Shown: positions 36,049 through 45,048 of the stretch, piece after piece
Layout: the number at the start of each line of letters is the position of its first letter
Position numbering within the stretch: the stretch's first letter is position 1
DNA from: Planctomycetes bacterium syqfu
GTDB taxonomy: Bacteria; Planctomycetota; Phycisphaerae; Phycisphaerales; Phycisphaeraceae
Length of the DNA stretch: 64,000 nt
Assembly (NCBI GenBank): GCA_020974905.1
Contig: CP087563.1
Location: 5,456,001 to 5,520,000, forward strand
Reading direction: 5' to 3'
Translations under genes and position numbers: made by a program
Notes under the pieces: model-generated
The model's database searches: none
What the model was told of the DNA's origin: nothing
What the model saw: only the letters and a program-made list of their open reading frames with translations

Positions 36049-39000
36049 ATGGCCGATCCGCTTGCACAGTATCTGACACAACGCTTCTATGACTGGGAAG
36101 TTCGAGGGCGTGGCTGGTGTTCATATGATGAGTCTGTGACACCTGAGCCACCGTTTATCCCGTTCTATGGGCATTTTGTAGATCAGTATGTGACGCCAGC
36201 AGATGATGGACGTAGAGAGACGCTACTTAGTCAACTTGCAAAGCGAGCATTGGCTTTATTCAAAACAAAGCAATCAGAACCCGAGCCAGAATCAATTCCT
36301 GAGATCAAAGAAAAAGTCAGATTTGATCGTGTACGTGGTCTTTCTCACATATCCATCGTTCTACCACAGGAGATCACATATCCCAAGGACATTACCGAGC
36401 AGTTCCTGCTCAATCTGTCACAGTGCCAGTACCCCGTATGCTTGGAATTGGTTGGTAGGTCAGGGGCAGTATCCGTTCACTTGACCGTTGATGTATCTGA
36501 CGAAATTCAAGCAACGACTGTTCTGCAAAGTCATTTTCCTGATGCCATCATTACCCCTGAGGATGATCCAATCCTAAAATACTGGCAGGATGAAGTTCCA
36601 ACGGGTGTGTTCAATTTCGGTCTTGCAGATGAATTCATGTTGCCACTCCGCTGTTATCGCTCATTTGCTCCTGATCCATTGACGGGTCTCATTGCAACGC
36701 TCGGAATGCTCCAGACAGGGGAAATGGCAGCTTTTCAGATACGGTTCGAACCAACACGATATCCATGGGCAGAAAGCATCAGACGATCAGTGTTGCTCCC
36801 CAGTGGCAAGCCTTTTTTCACCAATGCACCGGATTTTGCCAAACAAGCATTATCCAAGATTTCTTCTCCCCTCTATGGCGTCAACATTCGTGCGATTACA
36901 CAAGCTGCTGATATTGATCAGGTATGTGGGATCATTCAGCGTATATCTGCATCCCTTTCGACATTGGACAACCCACAAGGCAACAGTCTTAACTTGCTGC
37001 ACAACAGTAAATCTGATGTGGATGAATTGCCTATTGATGTGATAACAAGATGTTCAAAGCTCTCTGGCATGATCTTGTCATTGGATGAATTACTTTCGCT
37101 TGTGCATTTGCCTGGTGCAACCATTGCCACACCGACACTTGTCAGAAGTGCCATCAAGACCAAACCTGCACCTGAGATTGCCTGCAAGGGAAGTTTGATT
37201 CTTGGGGAAAACATTCATGCGGGTAAAGTCAAAACTGTTGGACAGACCAGAGAGCAACGGGTTCGCCATACCTATCTCATAGGTGCAAGCGGATCGGGTA
37301 AATCAACATTGCTCAGTTCCATGATCAAGCAGGATATTGAGCAAGGTAATGGCTTTGGGGTGCTTGACCCCCATGGCGATTTGATCGATGTGGTACTCAG
37401 TCATGTTCCGCCTGAAAGGTTTGATGATGTAGTTCTGCTTGATCTTGCCGACGAGGAATATCCGATTCCGTTCAATATCCTGTCTGCCCATACGGAACTG
37501 GAAAAGAATCTGCTTGCATCTGACCTTGCAGCCAGCTTTGAGCGTCTTGCGTCAAGCTGGGGTGACGTTATGACAGCCGTGTTATCCAATGCCATTCTGG
37601 CATTTCTCGAAAGTGACAAGGGAGGTACACTGGCAGATCTCCGACGTTTTCTGGTTGAAAAACAATTCCGAGCGAAGTTTCTCTCAACCGTTCGTGATCC
37701 TGAAGTCGCATATTACTGGCAGCATGAATTCCCATTGGTCTCAGGCAAACCTCAGGGATCGATTGTGACGCGATTAAACACATTCCTGCGTCCCAAGCCA
37801 ATCCGGTACATGGTCTCACATGGTGAAAATCACCTTGATGTCAGTGACATGATGAATACAGGCAAGATATTTCTGGCTCGTATTCCACAAGGTGCTATTG
37901 GCGAAGAAAATGCTTTTCTGCTTGGGACATTGCTGGTATCAGCATTCCATCGTTCAGCACTGTCTCGGCAAAGTGTCGATGCAACACAACGTAAGCCGTT
38001 CTACCTGTATATCGATGAATTCCATCATTTCGTGACGCCTTCGATGGCTCAAATTCTCTCAGGTGCTCGCAAATACGGTCTCGGCTTGATTCTGGCACAT
38101 CAGGAGTTGCGACAACTGGAAAGCCGAAATTCAGACGTTGCAAGTGCGGTGATATCCAATCCCGCAACGAGAATCTGCTTCAATCTTGGTGATCAAGATG
38201 CCAAGCGATTGGAGTCAGGTTTTGCATCATTCACTGCCAGTGATTTACAGAATCTCAGTGTCGGCAATGCCATCTGTCGGATGGAACGATCCGAGTTTGA
38301 TTTCAATCTGCGTGTTCCACTTCCCCCGAAAGTGAATAGCGATGATGCCAAGATGCGGGAGACGGAAATCCGCAAAAGGTCACGCAAGCGATATGCAGTA
38401 CAGCGGAGCGATGTTGAAAAGATTCTGGAACAATATCGAGCAGATATGCCAGTTGCCAAAAGGAAACACCCCAAGCCGAAAGTTGTCCAAGATATACCCC
38501 TTGAAAAACCACAGGAACAAGCTCCTGAAGTTGAACCTGTAACAAAGACCGAAACGATCCAGAAGCCAGCGTCAACACCAGGGCGTGGTGGGCAGAAACA
38601 CAAATCAATTCAACGTCTGATCAAACACTGGGCTGAAGGCATGGGATATCGTGCCCAGATTGAAAAGCCCATATTGGAAGGTAGAGGTGCTGTTGATGTG
38701 GCTTTGTACAAAGGTGATATTTCCATTGCTTGCGAGATATCAATTACCACACCCACTGATCATGAATGTGCCAATCTGATCAAATGTCTTGATGCAAAGT
38801 TTGATCATGTAGCCATGATTGCAGATGAGGAAGAACGTCTTGAAAAAGTAAGGAAAAAGTCAAAAACAACCCTTGAAAATACTACATACCAGCAGGTACA
38901 CTTCATGTTACCGCAACAGCTTTTCCGCTTCATTGAAGAGCTTGAACAATCTGCGGTCAACAGTTCTACGACTGTCCGGGGGTATCGTGTAAAAATCAAT

Positions 39001-39111
39001 CGTTCTCCGTTGGATGCAAATGAGCGTTCAGAGCGGATGAAGTCTATCAAGCGTACCATTGCTGGTGCTGCGATCCGTCGTGGCAGTCGAGGGAACAAAG
39101 ATGAATCGTAA
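36049..39111 (+). CDS. VirD4/HerA-like conjugation ATPase with C-terminal nuclease-like domain
   Basis: 1020 residues. The ATPase core has Walker A GASGSGKST (about 412-420) and Walker B FYLYIDEFHHF (Asp 656, Glu 657), with an LGLILAHQELRQLES sensor region after it; this is the type IV coupling-protein/HerA translocase family that pumps DNA. The first 380 residues are a less conserved domain with an alpha/beta look. After a charged, Pro-rich linker (about 790-855) is a third domain: AQIEKPILEGRGAVDVALY then ISIACEIS, where Asp 883 and Glu 896 match the PD-(D/E)xK pattern but the final Lys is Ser 898. It may be a nuclease or only a DNA-binding relic. Overlaps the recombinase gene by 11 bases. 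Confidence 0.83.
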   Translation: MADPLAQYLTQRFYDWEVRGRGWCSYDESVTPEPPFIPFYGHFVDQYVTPADDGRRETLLSQLAKRALALFKTKQSEPEPESIPEIKEKVRFDRVRGLSHISIVLPQEITYPKDITEQFLLNLSQCQYPVCLELVGRSGAVSVHLTVDVSDEIQATTVLQSHFPDAIITPEDDPILKYWQDEVPTGVFNFGLADEFMLPLRCYRSFAPDPLTGLIATLGMLQTGEMAAFQIRFEPTRYPWAESIRRSVLLPSGKPFFTNAPDFAKQALSKISSPLYGVNIRAITQAADIDQVCGIIQRISASLSTLDNPQGNSLNLLHNSKSDVDELPIDVITRCSKLSGMILSLDELLSLVHLPGATIATPTLVRSAIKTKPAPEIACKGSLILGENIHAGKVKTVGQTREQRVRHTYLIGASGSGKSTLLSSMIKQDIEQGNGFGVLDPHGDLIDVVLSHVPPERFDDVVLLDLADEEYPIPFNILSAHTELEKNLLASDLAASFERLASSWGDVMTAVLSNAILAFLESDKGGTLADLRRFLVEKQFRAKFLSTVRDPEVAYYWQHEFPLVSGKPQGSIVTRLNTFLRPKPIRYMVSHGENHLDVSDMMNTGKIFLARIPQGAIGEENAFLLGTLLVSAFHRSALSRQSVDATQRKPFYLYIDEFHHFVTPSMAQILSGARKYGLGLILAHQELRQLESRNSDVASAVISNPATRICFNLGDQDAKRLESGFASFTASDLQNLSVGNAICRMERSEFDFNLRVPLPPKVNSDDAKMRETEIRKRSRKRYAVQRSDVEKILEQYRADMPVAKRKHPKPKVVQDIPLEKPQEQAPEVEPVTKTETIQKPASTPGRGGQKHKSIQRLIKHWAEGMGYRAQIEKPILEGRGAVDVALYKGDISIACEISITTPTDHECANLIKCLDAKFDHVAMIADEEERLEKVRKKSKTTLENTTYQQVHFMLPQQLFRFIEELEQSAVNSSTTVRGYRVKINRSPLDANERSERMKSIKRTIAGAAIRRGSRGNKDES

Positions 39112-40597
39112 TCACCAAGTCAAGCGACCCGTCGGCATCTGGATTCGTGTTAGTACGGAAGACCAGGCGAAAGGTGACAGTCCAGAACATCACGAACACC
39201 GTGCCCGATGCTATGCCGAATCGAAAGATTGGGAAGTGGTTGAGGTTTACCACCTTGAAGGTGTCAGTGGTAAGAATGTGGGCGATCATGCTGAAACCAA
39301 GCGGATGCTCAAGGATATTGAATCAGGTCATATCACAGGACTGATTTTCTCCAAGCTGGCCCGTCTTGCCCGAAGCACTCGCCAGCTTCTGGACTTCGCA
39401 GATGTCTTTCGAGATGCCGGAGCAGACCTTGTATCCCTTCAGGAATCCATCGATACCTCAACGCCTGCCGGACGTCTGTTTTACACCATGATCGCAGCAA
39501 TGGCTCAATGGGAACGAGAGGAAATCGCGGATCGAGTTTCTGCCTCAGTTCCAATTCGTGCCAAACTTGGCAAGCCTTTAGGTGGACAGGCACCGTTTGG
39601 CTACCAGTGGAAAGACAAAAAGCTCATCCCTGATCCCAAAGAAGCACCAATCCGAAAACGTGTTCATGAACTCTTTCGGGAACATCGACGCAAGAAGACG
39701 GTCGCCCAACTTCTGAATCAGGCTGGGTACCGTACTCGAAACGGTAGCAGGTTCTCCGACACCACCGTTGCCCGTCTGCTGGACGATCCGATTGTTAAGG
39801 GGCTTCGGCGAGCCAATTACAGCCAGAAGCCCAATGGGGCAAACAAAGGGCTGTACAAGCCCGAAACAGACTGGGTGTACTCCAATGTGGAACCAATCAT
39901 CTCTGAGGAGTTGTGGGACGAATGCCACGCAATCATCGTGGGACAACGCAAGTCCCGCAAGAAGCCGTCTAAACGAGCAGTCAATCTGTTTGCAGGTCTC
40001 ATCTACTGCGAATGTGGCAAGCGAATGTATGTGCCTAGCAGAACCCAAAAATATGTCTGCTCAAAATGTCGGAATAAAATCCCCATCGACGACATGGAGC
40101 ACATCTTCATCGAACAACTCAAGGGATTTATGCTTTCGCCCAAAGAGGTTGAATCCTATCTGCAAGAGGCCAGTGTCACCATCAGCGAACGGCAGGCCAC
40201 ACTCAATCGCCTGATGACCCAGCTTGAGCAAGCCAAGCAGGAAATGGATGCGTTATTCAAGCTCTACCATGACGGTCAAATTCCCACCAAGGGGTTTGGT
40301 GAGCGTTATGCCCCCATTGAGAAACGCCAGAAAGAGCTAGAGTATCAGACTGCTGAAGCCCAAGCCCAACTTGACATCCTAAAGGTCGAAAATCTGTGCT
40401 GTGACCACATCCTGATGGAAGGTAGGGACCTTGCTGAACGCTGGCCCAAACTCAACCGTGACGAGAAACGCAGAATTGTAGAGGACTTAACGGAAGAGAT
40501 CATTATTGGAAAGGAGGAGGAGGTCACAATCAACCTCCTCTACTTTCCCTCTTTCAAAGACGTAGCAAAAGAGCAACGAACCGCAAGCGGTTTATGA
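39101..40597 (+). CDS. Large serine recombinase
   Basis: 498 residues from the ATG at 39101. Resolvase domain with catalytic Ser 18 in WIRVSTEDQAKGDS, plus LIFSKLARLARSTRQLL and the MIAAMAQWEREEIADR helix. A recombinase domain follows (APFGYQWKDKKLIP to NPSFRTRNG-like region), then a zinc ribbon about 302-324 (CECGKRM and CSKCRNK) and a coiled-coil (TLNRLMTQLEQAKQEMDALF, about 370-390). This domain order belongs to integrases that insert phage and integrative elements. It is translationally coupled to the ATPase gene, so this looks like the integration module of a mobile cassette, and it appears intact. Confidence 0.92.
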   Translation: MNRNHQVKRPVGIWIRVSTEDQAKGDSPEHHEHRARCYAESKDWEVVEVYHLEGVSGKNVGDHAETKRMLKDIESGHITGLIFSKLARLARSTRQLLDFADVFRDAGADLVSLQESIDTSTPAGRLFYTMIAAMAQWEREEIADRVSASVPIRAKLGKPLGGQAPFGYQWKDKKLIPDPKEAPIRKRVHELFREHRRKKTVAQLLNQAGYRTRNGSRFSDTTVARLLDDPIVKGLRRANYSQKPNGANKGLYKPETDWVYSNVEPIISEELWDECHAIIVGQRKSRKKPSKRAVNLFAGLIYCECGKRMYVPSRTQKYVCSKCRNKIPIDDMEHIFIEQLKGFMLSPKEVESYLQEASVTISERQATLNRLMTQLEQAKQEMDALFKLYHDGQIPTKGFGERYAPIEKRQKELEYQTAEAQAQLDILKVENLCCDHILMEGRDLAERWPKLNRDEKRRIVEDLTEEIIIGKEEEVTINLLYFPSFKDVAKEQRTASGL

Positions 40598-40604
40598 TTC
40601 GAAC

Positions 40605-40682
40605 GAAATCCGAAATCCGAAATCCGAAATCCGAAATCCGAAATCCGAAATCCGAAATCCGAAATCCGAAATCCGAAATCCG
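40605..40682. repeat. Eleven-copy GAAATCC heptamer tandem repeat
   Basis: About eleven perfect head-to-tail copies of the 7-base unit GAAATCC, without interruption, right after the recombinase gene. It has no spacers, so it is not a CRISPR. It lies at the right edge of the mobile cassette and is likely to vary in copy number between strains. Confidence 0.9.
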
Positions 40683-40805
40683 ACGCCGCAGGCGCGCGCA
40701 GCGCAATCCGCGAATCTCACACCGTAATCAAATTCCACGCTGAACAAACCAAAATTATTTTCCCAATCCCCTTGCCTTTGAATTGTGTGATGCTATTATA
40801 GCAAC

Positions 40806-41531
40806 ATGCTTCCAGCTCAACCCAACCAGTCTCTGATTGATGGTCTGTCCGTGCTTCAGGCGTTAGCCGGTTCGGGTAAGGCGATTGGGTCGCGTGAATT
40901 GGCGCGGCTATTGGATATGGAACCGACCAAGGCCAACCGACTGCTCAAGACGTTGGCGGCCATTGGTGTCGCCCAGCAGCAGCCGGATCGCAAGTATGTT
41001 CCCGGGCCGGGCATGCATGTGCTCTCGGCGCAGTCATTGCATGGTTCGGGGTTGATTCGTGATGTCGTGCCGCATCTTGAGAAACTGCTACAGCCCGGTC
41101 GCATCGCTGCCATGGGTGTGCTTTGGCGGGATCAGACCTGTTATCTGTATCACGCGAATCACGAAACGCCGACACCGATGGCCATGGGCGCTGCAGAGCT
41201 TTATCCGGCATCGCAATCTGGTATCGGCCGGGTCATGCTCGCATCGCTCAGTAACCAGCAGGTGCGCGATCTGTATCACAACCGTGAGATTGATGGCTTT
41301 GCATCGGTCAATGATTTGCTCAAGGAACTCAAGCAGATTCGCACGCAAGGCTATGCCATCGCCCGCCCGGAGAATCGGTTTACCACCGTGGCTGTGGGGT
41401 TGGGGAGCAATCCGACTTATGCAGCGATCGCGCTGTCCAGTAGCGAAATGACACAACAACAAATCGACACATCCGTCGAAGAATTGATTCAAGTGAAATC
41501 TCTCATTACATCCCAACGAGGAGAAGGATAA
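40806..41531 (+). CDS. IclR family transcriptional regulator
   Basis: 241 residues. N-terminal winged HTH (QSLIDGLSVLQALAGSGKAI then IGSRELARLLDMEPTKANRL, about 8-50, and the wing ending RKYVPGPG), then the IclR effector domain with YPASQSGIGRVMLA and VAVGLGSNPTYAAIALS, which in the family binds small acids or sugar breakdown products. No clear Shine-Dalgarno before the ATG. It ends one base before the next gene, whose ribosome-binding site lies inside its 3' end, so it probably regulates that gene in response to its substrate. Confidence 0.88.
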   Translation: MLPAQPNQSLIDGLSVLQALAGSGKAIGSRELARLLDMEPTKANRLLKTLAAIGVAQQQPDRKYVPGPGMHVLSAQSLHGSGLIRDVVPHLEKLLQPGRIAAMGVLWRDQTCYLYHANHETPTPMAMGAAELYPASQSGIGRVMLASLSNQQVRDLYHNREIDGFASVNDLLKELKQIRTQGYAIARPENRFTTVAVGLGSNPTYAAIALSSSEMTQQQIDTSVEELIQVKSLITSQRGEG

Positions 41532-41532
41532 A

Positions 41533-42951
41533 ATGTCCGTTAAAAGCAGCACGAAAACCCCAGATTGTGCCAAGCCCGGTGAAGCTGGCTACATCGAACC
41601 CAAGAGCTATTCAGGCGTCATTCCAAGCCTGGCGCAGGTTGCAGAACTCGGCCCGCCGAAATCCGAAATCGGTGTCGGTTGTTTGCAGCCCTGGAACGGC
41701 AAGCTCTACGTCGTCAACTACAACTCACACAAAGCGCGCTCCGGCGCTGGTGTGGGCATGCGTGTTATCGATGAAAATCTACAGATGATCAAGCATCCCG
41801 AAGCCGTGGATGGCACCTATGCCAACCGCTTCGTGCATCACAACACCAACCGCATGATCATCGGCCCGCACGTCGTTGATCCGGATCACAACGTGACCAC
41901 GATTGAGGAACTGGTTCCCTGTCGACTGTGTGGCGTTGCCAAGCATCTGACCGATCCGGAACTGGTTTACGTTTTGGCGATGGAAGGTGAAGTGTTCGAA
42001 CTCAACCCCCTCACCTTTGAGTGCAAGCAGATCATGGACCTCCAGGAAATCCTGGGCACTGAAGGAGAAGGTCGCGTCCACTTCAAGGACTGCTATTCCT
42101 GCTTTGGCAAGTTCATCGTTTGTTCCAACGAGTACAACGAAGACGACTGGAAACGTGAACGCGACCAGGGGCGCTTAGCTGAATGGGATGGCGAAAACTG
42201 GACCATTCTTGAGAAGAAACCTTTCGTCTGCACTGCCGGTCGTGAAGGTTTCGGGGGCACCACGTTCGCATCCGGTTGGGATCAGGCGTCCGCCATTCTC
42301 AAGGTTTACACCGATGCCGACAAGACATGGCGGACCTATCGCCTGCCCAAGAGTTCGCACTGTTTTGATCACAAGTGGCAGACCGAGTGGCCGCGTATCC
42401 GTGAAGTCGAACACGAACGTCTGCTCATGGATCACCATGGCATGTTCTACGAACTTTCCCCGTGGGCATACAACAATCGCATCTGGGGTGTGCGCCCGAT
42501 CAGCACACATCTTTGGGTCCACGGCGACTTCTGTACCTACCGTGGCATGCTTGTTCTCGGTGCGGATAACGCGTCCAACCCCGGCAGTGCCGAGCCACAA
42601 TCCGGACTCTGGTTCGGCAAGACCGATGATCTCTGGAAACTCGGCAAGCCCACCGGTTGGGGCGGTCCCTGGTGGGATGAAGCAGTCAAAGCAGGCCAGC
42701 CATCCGACCCCTATTTGATGACCGGCTTTGACAAGAAATGCATCCACATCAAGCACGATGCAGACAGCAATGCCACCTTCGACATTCAGGTCGACTTCAT
42801 GGGCTGTGGCGAATTCGTCACCTATGCGAAGATGGTTGCCCCGCCCAAGGGTTACGTGCAGCATACCTTCCCCGAAGGCTTCAGCGCCCACTGGGTCCGC
42901 GTCGTCCCCGACACCGATTGCACCGCGACCGCTCAGTTGTTCTATACCTGA
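41533..42951 (+). CDS. Cytoplasmic beta-propeller-like protein of unknown activity
   Basis: 472 residues, no signal peptide. Ribosome-binding site GAGGAGAAGG. Repeated short strand pairs ending in Trp or aromatic residues (LYVVNYNSHKARSG, GKFIVCSNEYNEDDW, RMLLVL-like GMLVLGADNASN) suggest a propeller of six or seven blades. Conserved-looking His and Asp clusters (RFVHHNTNRMIIGPH; LLMDHHGMFYEL) may be a metal or sugar site, as in sugar-acid lyases of this shape. The name of the family is not known to me. Co-transcribed with an IclR regulator, which points to catabolism of an acidic sugar; this is inference. A strong terminator follows. Confidence 0.62.
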   Translation: MSVKSSTKTPDCAKPGEAGYIEPKSYSGVIPSLAQVAELGPPKSEIGVGCLQPWNGKLYVVNYNSHKARSGAGVGMRVIDENLQMIKHPEAVDGTYANRFVHHNTNRMIIGPHVVDPDHNVTTIEELVPCRLCGVAKHLTDPELVYVLAMEGEVFELNPLTFECKQIMDLQEILGTEGEGRVHFKDCYSCFGKFIVCSNEYNEDDWKRERDQGRLAEWDGENWTILEKKPFVCTAGREGFGGTTFASGWDQASAILKVYTDADKTWRTYRLPKSSHCFDHKWQTEWPRIREVEHERLLMDHHGMFYELSPWAYNNRIWGVRPISTHLWVHGDFCTYRGMLVLGADNASNPGSAEPQSGLWFGKTDDLWKLGKPTGWGGPWWDEAVKAGQPSDPYLMTGFDKKCIHIKHDADSNATFDIQVDFMGCGEFVTYAKMVAPPKGYVQHTFPEGFSAHWVRVVPDTDCTATAQLFYT

Positions 42952-42983
42952 TTGATCTCGATTAAAATCCAAATAAACAAAGC

Positions 42984-43016
42984 CGCATGATGTGTGACGC
43001 ATCATGCGTTTTTTTT
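42984..43016 (+). terminator. Terminator after the propeller gene
   Basis: Nine-bp perfect stem CGCATGATG / CATCATGCG with a seven-base loop at 42984-43008, then eight T from 43009. It lies about 30 bases beyond the stop of the propeller gene and may also act weakly on the convergent minus-strand gene. Confidence 0.85.
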
Positions 43017-43034
43017 ATTTTGTGATGATTCCAA

Positions 43035-43391
43035 TCACGCGCCCGTTGGGCTGTTGCGGAAAATGAAATACACCGCGCCGCACAAACACAAAGCGGCCCA
43101 GACGAAGTCCATTCGGAATGATTGCTTCATGTAAAAAATCGCAAACGGTACGAACACACTCAACGTGATCACTTCCTGAATGATCTTAAGCTTGGGCAGG
43201 TCCATTGCGGTATAGCCAATCCGGTTGGCCGGAACCTGTAGCAGATACTCAAACAACGCAATTGACCAACTGATCAAGGCAGCAACATACCAGGGCTTGT
43301 TGTTCAGATCCTTGAGATGGGCATACCAGGCAAAGGTCATGAACACGTTGGACGCAATGAGCAGGCAAACCGTTTTGACAATAACGGGCAT
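43035..43391 (-). CDS. DUF486/DMT-type membrane protein
   Basis: About 118 residues from the ATG at 43391, which has AAAGGA upstream; an in-frame start 36 bases earlier lacks one. Four hydrophobic segments (VKTVCLLIASNVFMTFAWYA; WYVAALISWSIALFEYLLQV; ITLSVFVPFAIFYM; FVWAALCLCGAVYFIF) and the recognisable RIGY.AMDLPKLKIIQE block are typical of the DUF486 family, a short member of the drug/metabolite superfamily of unknown transport. Single gene on the minus strand, last of a run with BLUF, GNAT and CsaA genes. Confidence 0.82.
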   Translation of the reverse strand: MPVIVKTVCLLIASNVFMTFAWYAHLKDLNNKPWYVAALISWSIALFEYLLQVPANRIGYTAMDLPKLKIIQEVITLSVFVPFAIFYMKQSFRMDFVWAALCLCGAVYFIFRNSPTGA

Positions 43392-43503
43392 CGGAAAATC
43401 CTTTAAACCAACAACACCAACACGCACAACGACGGTTGCGTATGTTGGTGTGAAGCGAGATTTTCCTGTTACGATGAGTCTTTGGCAAGATGTTCAGGCA
43501 TTT

Positions 43504-43941
43504 TTACGCAGCCAATTCCCGGCTCCACAAACCATCTCGGAAATGCAGCAGGATTCGGCGGGACAGCCAGGCTTCCTTGCGCAGGTGAGACAGGGACGGT
43601 TCGCCCTCGAAGAAGTCTTCGTAGCCTGGTAGTGACATGAATTGGCCTCTGTTGATTTTGGCAAAGCCCATGGTCCATTGTTCAAAGTCACGCTTGGGGA
43701 TGGCGCGTTGGCTGATGGTGATGATGCGTTCGTGGCGATCATCTTTTTCAATTTTGCTGAACAGTTGTTTGATGGCATCATCCGGGCCTTCGATGATCTG
43801 CAGAAACGTGCCGTGGTCATAGAGCAGCATGCCGGTGATATCGGACGCCTTGTTGTTTTTGCGTGATTGAAACAGCAGGGCGTTTAAATCGTCTTCGGAG
43901 AATGCGACGGTGGCGGCACTGGTATAAATCAATTGCAACAT
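43504..43941 (-). CDS. BLUF-domain photoreceptor
   Basis: 145 residues from the ATG at 43941, preceded by AGGGCAGAG. The FAD-binding blue-light domain fills residues 1-95: LIYTSAATVAFSEDDL with the key Tyr 6, SRKNNKASDITGMLLY with the flavin-binding Asn, FLQIIEGP with the key Gln, and FEQWTMGFAK. All light-sensing residues are present. The last 50 residues (GEPSLSHLRKEAWLSRRILL) are a short helical tail, as in stand-alone BLUF proteins that pass the signal to a partner. The partner is not evident in the neighbourhood. The longer open frame upstream of the start has no homology. Confidence 0.9.
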   Translation of the reverse strand: MLQLIYTSAATVAFSEDDLNALLFQSRKNNKASDITGMLLYDHGTFLQIIEGPDDAIKQLFSKIEKDDRHERIITISQRAIPKRDFEQWTMGFAKINRGQFMSLPGYEDFFEGEPSLSHLRKEAWLSRRILLHFRDGLWSRELAA

Positions 43942-44126
43942 ACTCTGCCCTTTGTCCTGAGAAACGGAGCGTTGGCCTGGCAGGATCATTGCGACCCATG
44001 TCCAATCAAGGCCAGTGAACAGTTTGAATCTACAATTTGTTGAACGCCTAACGCCAGATTTTTTGCCGTGCAGGAACTGAAGACCGGGTGCCCGTGACGG
44101 TTTTGATAGTTGTAGGGATGATGCGA

Positions 44127-44540
44127 TCAACTGGGTTGGCTGGGGATCATCCAGCAGGAATCATGCTGCTGCATGCCGATGTGCGGATAATAGCTGCGGG
44201 CTTTGGGGGCTGCGATGAGCAGGAGCAGGGTGTGCCGACCTGCCTGCTCATGGGTGAATTCAATGAGCGCTTTGCCGATGCCTTGTTTCTGGAAGGCTTG
44301 ATCGACCGCCAGGTCCGCCAGATACGTGCAATGGGAAAAATCGGTCAGCGCCCGACTCACGCCCACGAGTAAGCCCGATGCGTCGCGCGCGGTAGCCATG
44401 ATGTCTGCCTGCTTGACCATGCCTTGCATGCGGTCGGGTTGATTCACCGGGCGACGCTCAGCCAGTGTGGAGCGTTTGAGAATGTCGATGAATTCGTCAA
44501 CAGACAGATCAGGTTCCAGGGCATAGGTCAGTTGGGGCAT
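44127..44540 (-). CDS. GNAT family N-acetyltransferase
   Basis: 137 residues. Acetyl-CoA binding motif A is clear: YLADLAVDQAFQKQGIGKAL (about 72-91), with Q-x-x-G-I-G-K/R. Motif B follows as LLLIAAPKARSYYPHIGM (about 105-122). These small GNATs acetylate amino groups of small molecules; target unknown. It lies 36 bases downstream of the CsaA gene and may be co-transcribed with it. Confidence 0.87.
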   Translation of the reverse strand: MPQLTYALEPDLSVDEFIDILKRSTLAERRPVNQPDRMQGMVKQADIMATARDASGLLVGVSRALTDFSHCTYLADLAVDQAFQKQGIGKALIEFTHEQAGRHTLLLLIAAPKARSYYPHIGMQQHDSCWMIPSQPS

Positions 44541-44576
44541 GGGATTTTCCGATAGTCAGGATGTTTGGCGTTGCGA

Positions 44577-44918
44577 TTACTGTACACGCGATCCGTTGGT
44601 GACACGATGGGTGGGCGCAAGCAGGACGGTGCCATCGTCATCGCTGACCGATGCGAGCACGAGCACTTCGGACTTCACACCCGCGACGCGCATGGCTGGG
44701 AAGTTGAGCACAGCAATGACCTGCCTGCCCACGAGGTCCGCCGGTTGATAGTGTTCGGTGATCTGAGCAGAGCTCTGCTTAACTCCCAGTGGCCCAAAGT
44801 CGATTTGCAGGACATACGCTGGTTTGCGTGCCTTGGGATTGGGTTCGCAGGTGAGCACGGTGCCCACGTGCATCTGGACATCCAAAAACTGTTGCATGGT
44901 CAGGGGGTGATCGGTCAT
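44577..44918 (-). CDS. csaA: CsaA-type tRNA-binding chaperone
   Basis: About 113 residues from the ATG at 44918 (an in-frame start 90 bases earlier adds no homology). It is a single tRNA-binding (EMAP-like) OB-fold: VQMHVGTVLTCEPNPKARKP, VLQIDFGPLGVKQSSAQIT and VIAVLNFPAMRVAGVKSEVL in the right order; the GVKSEVLVLA ending is diagnostic of CsaA. It binds nucleic acid and has chaperone activity in secretion. First gene of the minus-strand block. Confidence 0.9.
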   Translation of the reverse strand: MTDHPLTMQQFLDVQMHVGTVLTCEPNPKARKPAYVLQIDFGPLGVKQSSAQITEHYQPADLVGRQVIAVLNFPAMRVAGVKSEVLVLASVSDDDGTVLLAPTHRVTNGSRVQ

Positions 44919-45048
44919 GATGATGCATGATAACCTGTCGCGAATTGCTTGACTTGCTTTGGTTTTTGCGCTAATGTTGAGCAATTGTTGCTCTGTTCCC
45001 AAAAACATGCATGCCGAGATGATCGGTTAGTCAAAACAAGGTCTACAC

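Noticed and set aside
40605-40682. Possible CRISPR array
   Set aside because: Units are 7 bases and abut with no spacers; no cas gene is nearby. It is a simple tandem repeat.
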